Below are positions 45,261-59,200 of a stretch of DNA of 64,000 nt, piece after piece; the stretch's first letter is position 1, and each line of letters starts with the position of its first letter. The position numbers were made by a program, and so were the translations under genes. The notes below the pieces were generated by a model. The model did no database searches. It was not told the origin of the DNA and saw only the letters and a program-made list of their open reading frames with translations. Source of the stretch: Stratiolaelaps scimitus (lineage: Eukaryota; Arthropoda; Arachnida; Mesostigmata; Laelapidae); NCBI GenBank assembly GCA_019614645.1, contig JABWDB010000038.1, positions 1,860,001-1,924,000 of the forward strand, read 5' to 3'.

Positions 45261-48200
45261 GTCCACTATGATTTTGTAGTATTGAAAATATAAATAATTA
45301 TACATCTAGAATGTGTTATAAAGTTGATCAGACAGAGCACTTACTGATTCTGGCTGCTGGTGCAGTACTATATGGGCCATCTGAAAAGAACAGAAAGTAG
45401 AAAGATAGTTATAGGTTACCAGATTATTATATAATAGAGTATATATTATTATTCCAAGCATGCCGAATCTTGGGAAGAGATAGACTCTCAGCAGAAGATG
45501 GTTTTAGCATGTAGAAACGTTCTATCGTCCACGTCAATCCTGCACTGAATCGGCCCACTTTCGGTAAAGATTGGACTATCTAGTGATTGACCATCATAAA
45601 TTCTGAATTCAACCTCATTATAAAAGCGGTTTGGTGAGTTACCAGAGATCAATATTTTGAATTTTTTACGAATCCGGTTAAGATAAGCGGCTTACTTCTA
45701 TATACTTAGTGCTAGAAATGATTTAGATTCATAACTGATATTAAACTTTGAACAAATTCTGTAAAATATGTTGCGAATTTGAATATTAAGTTGTGTCTGA
45801 GTTTTTTTGTGAGTGGCCTCCAAATTGTGCTAAAGATCTGGACTATACGCACAGACAGTATTAGGCATAAGCCAAAAACAAGGTATGAAACGTATGTAAC
45901 ATTATACCAAGGGCTACGATATATCCCAATTTCAAGAGTAAATAAATCGAGTGTTTTAAATTATGAAATTATTTGTGGTTGAACGGATGCAAAGTTCTAA
46001 AATATTTGAGTCCAAATCGATTTAATATCTCTGACTCTACAATAAATATTTATTACAACAAACACTCACACTTTCCCGCCTCTTAGATTAAAATGACAGT
46101 AGCGCAGACAGGTAAATGTGCCTAGCTGAGATGTCGCGGATATTGCTGATGCAAACTCTGCTCTCAGCAGAAAGAATTCGAAAAGTGCGGGTTGGGAACA
46201 TATACCAAAGCAACCCATGTAGGTACCCATACGCGGGTTCCAATGGCAGAATACTAAACGTATAATGGAGCACCTCAGCACATGATCATGCTCAGGACCA
46301 TGCTCAGATCAAGCACATGATTTAATTCTCGAAGTATGTCTAGAAATAAATGCTTCATACGTCTACGATACCTTTAACAGTAATCGAGTAACAGCAACAA
46401 TAGTCGATGTCAATTCGATCAAATTAAAGATATGTATTATATATCTGCCATTTCTTAACACATCCGAATGGGTCGCCATCGAAAGACGACAGCAGGGTCG
46501 TTGAGTGCCTGGGAGTAAGGATTTTTTTCATGATGGGTGGTAGCTCTGCTTCCACAGTATCCGAATATCGTCGAAGCCGCCGTGCAAGTGCCGCGCGATA
46601 TTTTTAGTTCCGCGTTTCTTCTTTGGTGTGGGGAACAGCTACAGCTACGACAGGTTCTCGGATGCCGCTTTCTACTTTCTAGCATCGTTCTTCCCTTCTC
46701 TCGATAGACTGCCGGCATCTCTCGAATCGCTATGAGAAAGCGTGAACGATCCTACTCGCGCGCTATCATCTTCGTATAACCCAACATCACCGGTAGCTCC
46801 GACGGCAGCGGCCACGTTGACTGCTTTTGCGCTGCTACTACTACTACTAGTGGATGATACCAGTATCTTCGGCGTCTCGCTCCTCGACCAAGGGGATGGC
46901 ACGGAGAGAGAGAGAGAGAGAGAAAGTGCTCGAATACACCCCCTCTCACACTCCCCCTGCCGAAATGGTCGGTTCTCGATCCGCCCTTTTTCCCCGGGGG
47001 AAGAGGGTTGGGGTCCCTTAAACTCAAGACTAGAAAAGAAGGACCCTACTGGGCGCGCCTTCCTCATTCTTGGGAAAAGTGAGTGAGCCAAAAGCCAGCC
47101 AGCCAGCCAGCTAGGGAACAGGCTGAGTCGAGACACGGTGCGTTATAGCACCAGCTGTAGCAGGAGAGCAACGTTTTGCTATTGGTGTTGCGGCGTCGTC
47201 GTCGTCGTCGGCGGTAGCTGCCTCTCACGGTAACGGTGAAGAGACCGATGATGGCTGGCGGCGGCGGCGATGCAACGACGACGAAGAGGAAGTCGGTCGT
47301 TTCTAGGATGATGGTGGTGGTAGCAGCAGCAGCAGCCGGTGTTCGTCGTGGTTTTGGTGGTAGCTATAGCTGTAGTGGTGATGCTGGTCGTGGGAGTGGG
47401 CGAGCGACGTTCGTGCGTGCACTAAACAGTGGGGCGGCCGCAAAGGCGCATGCCACTGGCAGTTGTCAGCTACAGAAGAAGCCACCGGGGATAGAATGGG
47501 AGGGCGGTTGAGGGCGGGGGAGTGTCCCTTCTCGGTATGAACGAAACGCTCGTGAACGCTCGCTGCTTCCCTTCTGCTTAGGGCCCATGAAACAGTCCCT
47601 TCCGTTTCGAGACGACGACCCCCCCCCCCACAGAATAGCTGGCCACAGTTGTTCATGTAAGCCTCATAGGCACACCCGTGGCCGTAGTGGCGGTCATGTC
47701 TCTTCGCCTTCATCCTCCGGTCTGGTATCCCAACTCTTGGATCCGCCAGACTTCTGCGCCTCATCCAGACCCGCAAGCGCAGCCCTCCTGCCGCGAGGGC
47801 TGTTTCCCAGCCTCATTCCCCCTCGAAGCAGCCCTATAGTGCGACGGAGCCTGTGCTGGCTGTGCTCCTCTAGTACAATCCGTAGCAGCAGCGGTGGCGG
47901 CGGAGTCTGCTAACCTTCACGGCGGGGACCGGGATGACGGGACAGAGGGTAGGGGGAGGCCGTTCACGCATAAAAAGTTACAAATAATTAAGAAACTTCT
48001 CTTCTTTGCCCGCCAGAGCAGCGGCACCAGCAGCAGTAGCGGCGGCGCCGCTGTTAGCGCTGTTACCGCAGCCGCCTCTGTTGCCCCGTGTGTGCCGCTC
48101 ATGCTGCTGCTGCTGCTGCTGTTGCTACTTCTCCTACAGCTGTCGTTTCTTGGGGGAGTCTAAGCCAGTCCGGGAACGAAGGAGTCTGCGAGGACAAAAC

Positions 48201-49592
48201 GAGCTTTTGGCGGAAGAGCTTGTCGGCCACTCACACTCCCGTCGGCTCTGTTATACTCATGCACCCCTTTTAGCTCGTGTGCTAGCTGCAGATACTGTTG
48301 CATGTAACAACGTTCTGCTGGATCCCACGCCTACTAAACAAACGAAAACTGCCAATATAGGCCAATATATTTCAACTAAGCTGTTGAGTTGATATGTATA
48401 GTACTTGAGTTGTCACCAAGGGAGTGGTGATTAGGTCTGAAGTACCAAGATTTTGCTTGACTCTAAGTTAAGTCATTGTCCGAATCTCGATGACAGGAGT
48501 CGCTCTTCACCGTTATCTTGATCGCTACGAAAACCATTTTTCATCTTAAAATTCCGTTTGAAATAGCGTTTACTAACGTAACGGTCGTATGGGTTTTAAC
48601 CACAAATTCTACCGAACAGAATACACAAATCCGTAAGTTATTTAGATGCGAACATGTTAGTTCTTTTAGGTGCATACGTATTTTGCGGAAAGCTCAAACC
48701 TTTATAGTTATCTCCTCTAAATAGAACATCATTTTAAGAAGCAGGTGTAACCTAAATCCAAAATGTACTTTAGTGAAGATCAAAATGCTGCAAACACTGA
48801 TTTATCAAGTGAAATGCTGCTTTTCAAGCAGACCACTGCGATACAAACTGTTTAAACCTATGCAAAGCACATCTAGAACATTTGAACTCCGCACGCACAC
48901 ATACACTCAGAGCACATGTCGTAATTTACATTTCACGTCAAATCATGCAAGCGTCGTGAAAAGGTCAGCTCAGAATATCCCCACAACATATATTAATCTT
49001 ATTAAGTAAGTTAAAGTAGTAAGTTAAAATCAGAACACTTCGTTCCTGATTGTAAAGTACGGCCAGTCCACTGTTCACTGTCGGCGCTGTTTTGGACAGC
49101 AACAATGGATAGAGGAAGGCGTATGGTAAAGTTTTAAATCCAAATTGACAACCATAATAAAGTTCAGACATCAGCAGATTTCATAACCAGTCCTGCAGAT
49201 TACTTTGCTTAAATTGGTACAGTCGCTTAAAAGGGAAGAGATTATACTCATACTGGATAGCCATCCTAACCGACTTTCCTTCGCGCAAACTTGCGCTGAC
49301 GAGCCTTCAATCGAGAGCAGCGGTGATCTGACGGGCGAGCGCCGGATGCATTCGAGTGCTCCCTTCTCATTGTTGCTATCACCACCCCCACATACACATA
49401 CATGTATGAAAAGAGTCCTCTTCTTCTTCTGCGTCGTCTATCGTTTCATAAAGCAACAAGCTAATTTTAAAAAGAAAAAAATAAATAAGGAGAGCACACA
49501 GCCCGTTTCCTTATGGTTTACTCTCGTGCCACTAGTGCGAGATGAACTGTGGGGTCCGCTAATTCGCTTCTGTTAGATATGCGAATCTTTCT
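45261..49592. other. No supported gene; GC-rich island 46.5-48.4 kb
   Basis: The island carries GA, CAG, CTG and GTC/GGC repeats, for example (GA)8 near 46906-46921, GTC repeats near 47195-47210 and (CTG)7 near 48101-48125. Long frames there (up to 157 codons) overlap on both strands and are repeat-driven. The flanks are AT-rich and empty. Confidence 0.45.
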
Positions 49593-49797
49593 TGTTATCT
49601 TATCCTAGTCGAGCCCGGTGGCATGTGCACCGCCAATTGGAGGAGACGGACGTAGGTGTACGGGTTCGATCCCCGCCGTTGCACATTTGCATTTAAAGGG
49701 GTTGTCCGTCTCATGAAGCAATGCCGAAAGCAGTTGTACCGTGGAAGTTAAATGTTAGCTGTGAGTCAGCCCGGAAAATGTGTGTTATCTTATCCTA
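49593..49797 (+). mobile_element. tRNA-derived SINE with target-site duplication
   Basis: A 175-bp insert (49608-49782) is flanked by a perfect 15-bp direct repeat, TGTTATCTTATCCTA, at 49593-49607 and 49783-49797. The head contains a Pol III B box (GGTTCGATCCC at 49663-49673) and a weak A-box-like segment near 49616, as in tRNA-derived SINEs. The body ends in a conserved tail (49747-49776) that recurs at 41205-41234 and, less exactly, at 45235-45260, and then in AAAATG. The exact duplication shows insertion by retrotransposition, probably fairly recent, with machinery supplied by a LINE. The head no longer folds into a good cloverleaf. Confidence 0.88.
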
Positions 49798-52120
49798 TCT
49801 CATACCGTAGTGGCAGTTAAATGTAAACGTACAATATCGGGGGTATTGATAAGTATTAAACAACAAATCGTTCAAGGTAGTGGCGGCGGCGACGGCAGCG
49901 GCCGTAACATAACACGTGTGGGTGATAGTAGCAACGAACCCTAAATACGTGCAAAGGACTATTAACTCCGCATGAAATTTTATTAAGCCCAAATCGCCTG
50001 TGAATTAAATCGCTGTGCGCATAGAGTATAAAGGGCATTTCTTATTCATTTCGTTCGTGAGTTTCCTCCTGTAGTTGTACTGCTGGACATCTGGGGGCAG
50101 TCAATTTAAGGGAAATGAAACTGACGGTCAGTCGTGGGTTACACAAAAAAAAACAAAGATATGCCAAGCTAGCCAAATATTCAGACCTTTGATCAAAGTG
50201 AACGGTTGCCAGGGGAAGAATTAGAGCCTGGACCAATAGAGTGCTACCAGCTTGTGTCGAGGTAGATTTCGAGGGTTCGCTGATGGAAAATAGCACATCT
50301 TACTGTCTCGTACCTGCTCGTTATTTCGTGGTAACAATGCAATGGAATACCATACTTTGCTAGACACGTCTGATGTGACAAGCAAGCCAACACCCGAGGA
50401 ACACATACAATTGTATTTTAGGTCGATTCAAGCAAAACCGCCCAATTCTTACATAGCAGTCTGTAATAATGACTGTGTTGTATTCAAAACAAAAATACTA
50501 TAGGTGATGTCTCACATATTTGTTGAAAGTTTGTGGACTACTCCATACGCTTAATTTTTCTATTGTTATTACATTAGTATAATACGATTATTGTTGTCAC
50601 AAGGTATGATATTCTTCACGATCACTGTTTTTTGCAGAAAGTTAGAAACTGAAATATATTTTCTCGGTGTTCCCATTCGTTCATCAGAGTCGGTATTTCG
50701 AGATCGATAATTATATAAATGTATAGATGCACCCATAGTATATGACCTGTACGCACCTGATGGCTATAAACGAACGGACGGATACGCACTAATGTCATCA
50801 TGAAGGTCTGTGTGTTTTACTCAGGTAAGTGAATCATTGCTGTTTATCTATTGTGTTCTTACACGTGAAGCGTTTTACGCTGGTTTCCTCTCTCTGCTTC
50901 TGAGGGCCTCCTCTCAGTCCTTATAATTGATGAATCAATTGTGCGCCAATTAGGGATAGGTCTGTACAGGAGCAGAAGGAAAGGTAAAACTAATCGATCC
51001 TCCTGCATCGCCCAGCCCCCTCAGAGACCACACGACACCAAAGCACACTCATCCATTCGCTACATCACACTCTCAAAGCGCGAGTGAGCGAGCGGACAGT
51101 CGTGTCTGTTACCGCTAGTGATTTAAGTGTTTGATGGAGGGTGTACCCCATCACTGTTGTTGTTGTTGTTGTTGTTGTGAGTCAGCTGTTCATCACTGCT
51201 ATGGCAGCGGCGTTATCTGCATTCGAAGGCGAGGTCTCCCAGCTCCTCCTGCCTTGTTGTACATATAACAGTTCGTGTCTGGAACTCGTCAGGTAGCCAG
51301 CCTCCCTCATCCCTCTGTCGTTTGGTCTCTGTGGAGGCGACGGAAGGGGAAGATGACATAGCATCAACGGTGGGCAGATTCGCCTACAATTGCCATCTAT
51401 CATTGTTCTGCAATGCAATATGCATGTGTTCCGTTGTCTCTACGTGAACCGAATGAGATACATGACGAATATATTCGGCTAGCCTATTGCCTTATCACTT
51501 AGTCCAATTTTCACCCATCTATGTGAATACCGGCGATATCAATTATCGATTTGGGAGATCGTTTTTTGCTTTAAAATGCTCTTTCTTGTCTTAAAAGAAA
51601 CGTTAATGTGTGAAGATGTACTTACAGATAAATTTAAGAAAAAAATATCGACGAACTTCGGTTTATCTTCCATAGAGTTGCGTAACTTGACCAATCCTGT
51701 ACCAAGTTTCGATAACCATTTTACTATCGTTTTTGAAAGAGAGAGAACTAGAATTGTGAGAACTACTTTGCCGCAGCAAAGTACCGAGATTAAACTATTG
51801 CATCCTAAAATGTATCACATTTTCTCGATGCCTCAAATTCCTTCTTGCTGTTGGCTAGCGCTAGATTGTATGCATTGGCAGATCAATTAGAACACCTCAC
51901 TTCGCCGGTCGTAATTTTGATCGTAGTTCGACTTCTTATGAATTATTATTATGCCTATCGTTCACTTTTCAGTATCTCTGCTTTTGTTCCAACGACAACT
52001 AAATATATAATTAACTGATATTCAGGTTGGCCATTAATATAGTGACAAACGAGGGCCGGGGTCGTTCTTATTAAGTTTTTGGCACATGGTCACTAGGGTT
52101 CCACATATATTCATCTTTTG
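49798..52120. other. No firm gene
   Basis: Mostly AT-rich. A short ATG block at 50800-50824 (MKVCVFYS) ends at a CAG/GTAAGT donor below a TATATAAAT sequence at about 50712. A good acceptor at about 50918 opens about 56 codons in the matching phase. This resembles the short first exon of cuticle-type genes but the product is not recognisable. (TTG)7 lies at 51159-51178. Confidence 0.35.
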
Positions 52121-52127
52121 TTTGCGG

Positions 52128-52150
52128 CTGACCCCCAGCCCTTCTACCAT
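52128..52150 (-). mobile_element. SINE tail fragment
   Basis: Matches 53080-53102, the 3' tail of the SINE copy at 53062-53280, at 21 of 23 positions. No head is visible with it. Confidence 0.5.
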
Positions 52151-53049
52151 CATTCGTTTCAAGGTAATCCATGGCAAGAAGCTGCGAGCTACGACATATC
52201 CAACGACCATTTATTCATCCAAGTAGGGTCCTATATGGCCCTACCTCTTCTGTCGAACGTAACCTTGCCACAAGGGTATATGGGATAATAACATCGTTTT
52301 TTAATTGCCATTTTCTTGAAAACTACTCAATTTGTACAGGTTACTGTTACATTATCCGCGGTTGAAGTCTTTTTGAAATACATTGTCAAAGTTGTTGTTG
52401 TATACGTATGGTTCTTATAAGGAAATCTCCTCATAGGATAGGGACGGCGATATTGATGGCGTTTTACCGCTTACGCCTTTCACTCAAAAGTAACAAATTG
52501 AATTTCAATTTGATATTTCCTTCCATATCTCCTTCTTGTTTTCCCAATATAATTCATATTTTTTTCTATCTATTTACCTATCTTAGGTTGATAGATGGCT
52601 CGAGATGACTTTGATCGATATGCGTAGGGATCCCAGTTTACTTCAACACTCATCTGGGCCCTCTAACAAGGGTTCATGATACCGATCCGCACATTCATTT
52701 TTACATTCCATTTTGCAGCTCTAAAAGCAGTTACGGTTTGTAAAAAATTGTGCCATCTAATCAATAGGCATTTAAATTGGTCTATCCTAACACATTTACA
52801 ACACTAACAGGCACAAATAAACCACATTTATCTTTCGCTCAATACATATCTGTATCAGAGCTTGTGGAAACGAACAGAGGTTTCCGTGGATATGGAGAGG
52901 TCGTGTGCGACAACTGTCTATTTCTATTTCCTCACCTCCGCTAGCTGGTCTTGTGCAGAGACCGTCCAATTTTTTTGTGTTTGATAGCAAATTGGTCTAT
53001 TTGTATCCAAGTGTGCTACCGGAATTAGTGGAGTTGATCCAGAGGCAAT

Positions 53050-53292
53050 ACACAAATACACGAGTATTTTCGTTAGCGTCTGGCCCCCAGCCCTTCTCCC
53101 ATCAGGAGACACTTCTCTGTACTTATCCGTGTTATGGCTGTACAAGAAATATCGGGACATAAATCAACACTTCCCTGAGGGCACGGCAGGATTTGAACCT
53201 GAAATATTGACTCGGTCTGTTTATCCAAGCTATGTCGCTAGTTACTATTGAAGCTACCGTCTAGACACACATTCACGGGGACATAAATACAC
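53050..53292 (-). mobile_element. tRNA-derived SINE copy with imperfect target duplication
   Basis: The minus strand has a perfect B box (GGTTCAAATCC, plus-strand 53189-53199), with a TAGCTTGG segment about 30 bases upstream that could be part of an A box. After a body of about 80 bases comes a tail with GGGCTGGGGGCCAG. The flanks ACACAAATACAC (53050-53061) and ACATAAATACAC (53281-53292) agree at 11 of 12 positions and look like a decayed target-site duplication. Its layout matches the SINE at 49608-49782, but the bodies are too different to call one subfamily by eye. Confidence 0.68.
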
Positions 53293-56200
53293 ACATATAG
53301 CAATCGTGTGTAGAACCAGAGTAAGTGTGAGGTTGTTGATAACTCAAGGCGGCGCCAATAGATATAATAAGAGGCTGGAAAGATGAATTATAAGCACAGT
53401 TGACTTCTTCGTGCAAACGTCCGCGAATGGCTATAGAGGTAGTTGAGAATATGGAGAGAATCAGTTCAGATGAGCTGAGACGTGAAAACGAAGAGCCGTC
53501 TAGAAAAGCTGCTGGGTAGACATAGAGGGCGGGTGAAAGATTCCATGAGAGTAGTGGTTGTCGGTAGGGGTGTACCCCGAAAGAATGAATGAATGGATGA
53601 ATGGCAGAACGTGAATCTGTACGGAGAGGAGGGCATACGGGAACAGGGAGGGATCGCATAGCGGTCCCCTCGAGAGCCGCTCTCTCGGTCTCGGTTGGGC
53701 GGTCTCGACGCTCGGTCGGTGTCTTTCTCTGATTAAAAATGTATCGTTTTTATGCAAAATCATTCACACCCCCCAGTTTTCGCACATCCACGCGCAGGCC
53801 TACCGCTCTGCCATGTATCCGAGGACGACCGAGGCTGTAGTGGCAACGGAACCAAGCAACTTTAGCCAATGAAAGAACTAGTGAAGCTCTCTTTCTGATT
53901 CGTCCCGCAAAAAAAAGCCCGAAAAAGCTGAGAGAAGAGGAAAGAGAAGAAAGACGACGAACGAGATCCGATCCGTCCAGCGCTTCAGCACTATGGATTC
54001 TGCCACCACTATCCTGCGCTAAAACATTCAGTTACTTGCTACTTGGCTGCCTTTGCATTTGGAGACTTAACATACGTTCGAGAACACTAAGTGCATGGGA
54101 CGCTGTAAACCCATTCAGACTAGACGCATGTAACATTGAAATCGAATGGCAGCGGTGGCTCAGTCAAGCCGGGCGACAAGTTGGTAGCGCGGGCTGGCTC
54201 AAGCACGAGATACATCATATAAGCTATGTATTAGCTACGAAGTTGTTATCCTACAAGGTAGTCACAAGGTAAAACTAAATGAAAAAGTGGGTACAATAAT
54301 GGGCGGCTATATATACAAACTATTCACTCATTTCACGTGGTGCAGTGATCGTGTCATATATGAAGTGGCTAGACTGGCAAACCAGATAAACTCAAATATG
54401 GCTTACCCCGTAAACCAACTTTTACTAATATAATGGGTTGGATTATTATGAATCCTTAGTTGGGTTTAAATCAAAATAGACTATTACCGGAATTATTTAA
54501 TATTATTTTTATTCTGTCAATCAGGCGATGTAGTCGTAATTCTGGCTATTTTTCGTAAATGTGCCTATTCGCACTACTGCATCAGGTATAATCATCAGGT
54601 AATAAGCGGTTTTCAGCCCCCCTTTTTCATATTTTCGTCTCCCTTGCTCTCGTTGGTACTCGACGATCTAATTCAACCGAGGTCCTCCTGTTGGCTCCTA
54701 TAGCTGAGTACATAGTGTAAGCAGTTCCACGAACCCTTTAGTTCTTTTTCTTCTTCTGCTTTTCTCCCCCCACCCTGGGACCCTCGTTGGTCCCAGGAAG
54801 CAACGAAGGAAAGGCGGAGCTAAGATTTCTTCTTCTTGCGACATTGTTCATTCTTTTGAGGCCATCTTGTCAGTTCTCCCTTCTAGTGAAATAACGACCC
54901 CTATTTTAACCACCTTATGCTCGCCCATTTATTTCTTCTTTCACTTCTTAAACCTGAGACGTACGCTTCTTAGTGTATTCCTTGTGCCACTTGCCTTGAA
55001 TGTCTTACGTAGATTTACTCAGTGCCGTGACTGTGGAAACACATTTGCACCCTTACAGCGCGAAATACAACAGCATGACAGTTTAGATCCAGCGAAAGAT
55101 CAATACGTCTCCTTTGCGTTGAATGTGACCGATCCTCACGCCGGGGCAGGGGATCAGTGTTCGGTCTTCGGTTGCAGAGGTCCCAAAGGGAGTAGCGGTT
55201 TGTTGTCTCAATCCCTGACCTCCTGATCGCCCGATAAGAGTGTGTCACTCAGCCTGAATCCGGTGGCTGAATTTGCTCCTTGATGCCTCTGGTTGAGCTT
55301 TCGATTCTTCGTGCTGCGTACCCATTTCCTTCGGCACAGAAGGAGGCACTGCAGGTAATTGCCGGATTAGTGGCCACCCACTACCACTACTGTAAGTGGG
55401 CATCTCGTCTAGTGAGACCGACCCGTACAGAGACGGAATAACGCCTATTATTACCTTGATAGCAGGGTAGCGCGAGGACAGAGCTTGCTACCTTCAGCCA
55501 ACAGCATGCAGGAGCTTTGTTTTGCTTAGGGCATAATACGAAGTAGTGCCGTAGCCAGGGAACTAAACATAGCTTGTGTTTATTACAACCGCTACAGCGA
55601 CGACGACGACGACGATGGCGACTACGCGAGTAACAGGAACAATGACAACAACAGTGCTTGACTATTGGTCCGCCTGTCCCAAATGTGAGAGAGAGAGAAA
55701 GGAGGCCTTGCGTTTGAACCTGAGACAGCCGCGCTTAAATTGAATCTAAGTTCTCTAGTAATGCTCAAAGAGTTCAGCAATAATATACCTTTCGAAAAGG
55801 AAACTGGTTATACGTATATGAGGAGCCTTTATAATGATTCGCAAAGAATGGTCAGTGATAGTGTAACTTAAAATGCACCAATATGAATTTAGAGACCTTA
55901 TGTTGCGACAACCGAACGCCAGATCTCGTTTTTCAAACATCTCAGTGTATTATTTCACTTCGGTCGAAACCAGGGTTTACGAGTAATTACTCATCACAGG
56001 ATATCAACTTATTTGACAATTCATTTTCGTTTTTCGGCGAATAATTTGTTTTTATTTATTATTTTGCGTGCCCATGCGTGTGCGGGTGCAGTTCGAGTGG
56101 TCTTTTCGCGATGACTAGTCACTATATTAGAATTAGATCTCCGACTCACAGGACACTTTTCAGGATGGATAATTTCAATTATATATTGAACTAATAAATT

Positions 56201-59200
56201 ACGACATATTTGATAGATAATGCAAATAGCGTATTAGTGTATGACAACAGTCGGAATGTAGTTTGGCATTTGAGGTAACTACTATGTAGAGCAAGCGATA
56301 GCTGCATATAATGCATATAAACTCCGTGTAGTGCAAGCTTTCTTTTTCAAACCTAAAATAGCTACATCAAGCATGTATGAAGAGATCTCAAGTTTGAAGG
56401 AATACACTCGATACTCCGTATGTTCGTCTTAAGTTAACCCTAAGTCTCACTTACTTTCCTGAACTTCATGTGAATCCCTGTATCTCTCTGTACATCTGTG
56501 ATCTGCCGTTTCGGTGGTACTCGTGCTCTCACTGCTGACATCTCCTCCATACTTTGCTCCCCCCCTCTCTCTATTTTTCTCTCCCTCTTAACTTCTGTGC
56601 GGAATGCTCTCCGCTGGGCTATCGTCCTGCCATTCTTTTCTATAACCCCCAAAGTCTCACCGAGGGCCAACAGACCCGCCCCAATCGTTTCTTCCCCTTT
56701 CTTCGGAATGAAGACAGATGCGTTCCGGGCTTTGGCTGTAGAGGCGGCAAATAGGCCTCCCTTTTGCCCCCCCCGCCCCCCAGGATACCCTTCTCACTGT
56801 CGTCAAACCCCGTTGTTTCCGTAGCCCACAGGGCCGTCTGTGCAGCGTACTCTATTCCCCTATTTCTACCATAGGCTCCCAAATGCTGGTCGCTCCCGTT
56901 TTTCTGCGGCCACCAATCTCTCTCCCTGTCTTCGACTCTTCATTTTGCGTAGCCGTCTCTCTTTCTCTCCGAGTCTGTCGTCTCACCGTTCTCCTGCATG
57001 GTCGTCCCTTCTATTTCCTTTCGTTGCCACTCTAGTAACACCGTCGAACTCTATAGAGCTATACTGTTGTGGCGTTGTTGGCATGTGTGTGTACCTCATC
57101 AGCCCTTGCAGCCCGAGATGGATATGGAATAGGAGGACCTCTCTATGTCGCTTCGGGTGCCTGTGTCTGTCTGCCGGTCCATCCGTCCGTCCGTCTGTCT
57201 GTCTTTGTGTATCTGCGCTTGTGCTCCTTTGGCTGCCGATGGTGTGCTACTAGCCTGGCCTCTCGCTGGATTTGCTTCCTCCCCGCGGATTCAGTTGGTC
57301 ACCACCATCGAAGACGACCAGTAGAAGTAAGCCTTCGGTCGAGTCCGTCTCGGTGCTGTCGTTTAGAAGTGACTCCATCCCTTGGGAGTGAACTGGTCAC
57401 TATAGGCAGGGAGGCAAGCAGGCGGTGAGGCGAGCCGGCGGACGGGCGGGCGTTCCCACCGACGGGCCGAGAGCGTTCCGCGGTCTCCGCCTCTTGTTGG
57501 CAGCTGCTTACGACAACGGGAGAAGAGGAAGTAAAGACCTCTTAGCAGAGCGACCACATACGTCGTCTCGACCGTCGTCATCGACTCGAGTCGCCAACCA
57601 ACATCCCGATCGCATCCCCTGTCCCTCGAAGCCCTTGCTTTCTTGCAGCGCCCTTCAATACTCAAAGTCGTGGATCCCAGCAACCAGAGATACGGACAGT
57701 GAAAGCATTGTAGACCTTCGACACGTCCGATCAACTTCATGAGCTCTGCTCTGCTGTCTTTACAGTGCTAGCCGGAGCCATCATTTCTGTTTCTGCCGTT
57801 ACGTTCACACCAATGGGCGGTCCGCTATCAGGACGCTGTTTGGATGTTCGCTCGTCCGAGTCGACACCGTCATCTCTGTGTTGGCACGCTGAGTTCCACA
57901 AGAGTCCTCCTCTGAGCTTTCGGGAATACAAATGAAGAAAAAAAATCAAAATCAACGACTTCGATATGTAAACGAGGTATTAACGGCATATCTAGGTGGA
58001 CGCTTGAAGACCACGCGAGTTCATATTTGCAAACTGTAGAAAAGTTACATTGATTGCTTAGGAGAGTTACATTCTTTCCTTTAATTGGATTAGTGCATTT
58101 ATCGGCTTTCTTCTGGGTAATAGACAAAGGTGAAGAAACACGATGCGAGCTCAACTCGAATCAACTAGTTCGAGCTGTTCGAAGAGTTTAGTTGGCGAAT
58201 GGTTCAATATAGCGACTCTAACAAGTTCACGGAAATGAATTAATCACGAATAGCCCAAGCAAAGTACCGAGTTATTGGTTTCCATAATAAACATCATCCA
58301 TTATCGTTCACAATGTACCCTAACGCTCCCTTAATTTTCGAAGTCAATTAGTTCCAAGATGTTCGTCATTCATTGAACGTATTAGACACACCATGTATTT
58401 CTGATAGATAGATTCCATGAAATAAATTGATCTGATATAACGAAATGAAAATTATTACGCTTAACAATTAAATTAGATGCGTTTCATTGTCAACCTAGGC
58501 AATGATAAGCGGTATTATGTATTCAGATCTAACTTGAAATCTTCCATAATGTTCGAAGATGCCGCTTGTTTGAATACGGTGTACGTAACGACTGCTTTCA
58601 ACAGGACCACAGAGCACTTAAACGGTCGCAGAGGAGGCATCCCAAGAACTACTCGGCGGGTTCAACAGCTCTTTATGGCCTTTCCCTCACTCTCTCCCTG
58701 CCCCCACAGAACCAACTTCGTAGCGGTGTGAATTATTTAGACAGAGACAGACTCGTTCACTCACGCGGCCGCATAGCAGCCAGACACCGATCGCAACTCA
58801 CGGGCAGACACCGCCGCCGCCGCTGCAGCCGCTGACACACGATTCCCGCTTCGCTTGGTCCGAAACTCCTCTGACGAACGGGACCAAAATGGGGCAACGC
58901 TTTCAATCCCCTGGAGACCTCTTGCGCGTTCGGGGGCAAACGTTGATCTGGATAGCTGATCAGGCAAAACAGCTTCATTGGACTATACGAAGTTGAACGA
59001 TTGCGGACCTATATTTGATTTTTTCTTTATTTTACCTTTTCAATGAATGACTTCCGTCTCCTCGAAAGTTAACTGACAATAAAAATGGTCAATAAAAAGT
59101 TACTTTCCTAGTTTCGTAGATGTTCAACAGTGCCGGTAGATGTTCGTTTGAAGTACTACATTAAGTTCACGAAGTCAGCTTTGACCAGCTGCGAAGTTAT

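Noticed and set aside
46672..47136. 154-codon minus-strand frame
   Set aside because: Dominated by Ser from GA and triplet repeats with competing plus-strand frames.
49613..49685. Intact tRNA gene
   Set aside because: The B box is good but acceptor and D stems do not pair, and the flanking 15-bp duplication shows it is the head of a SINE.
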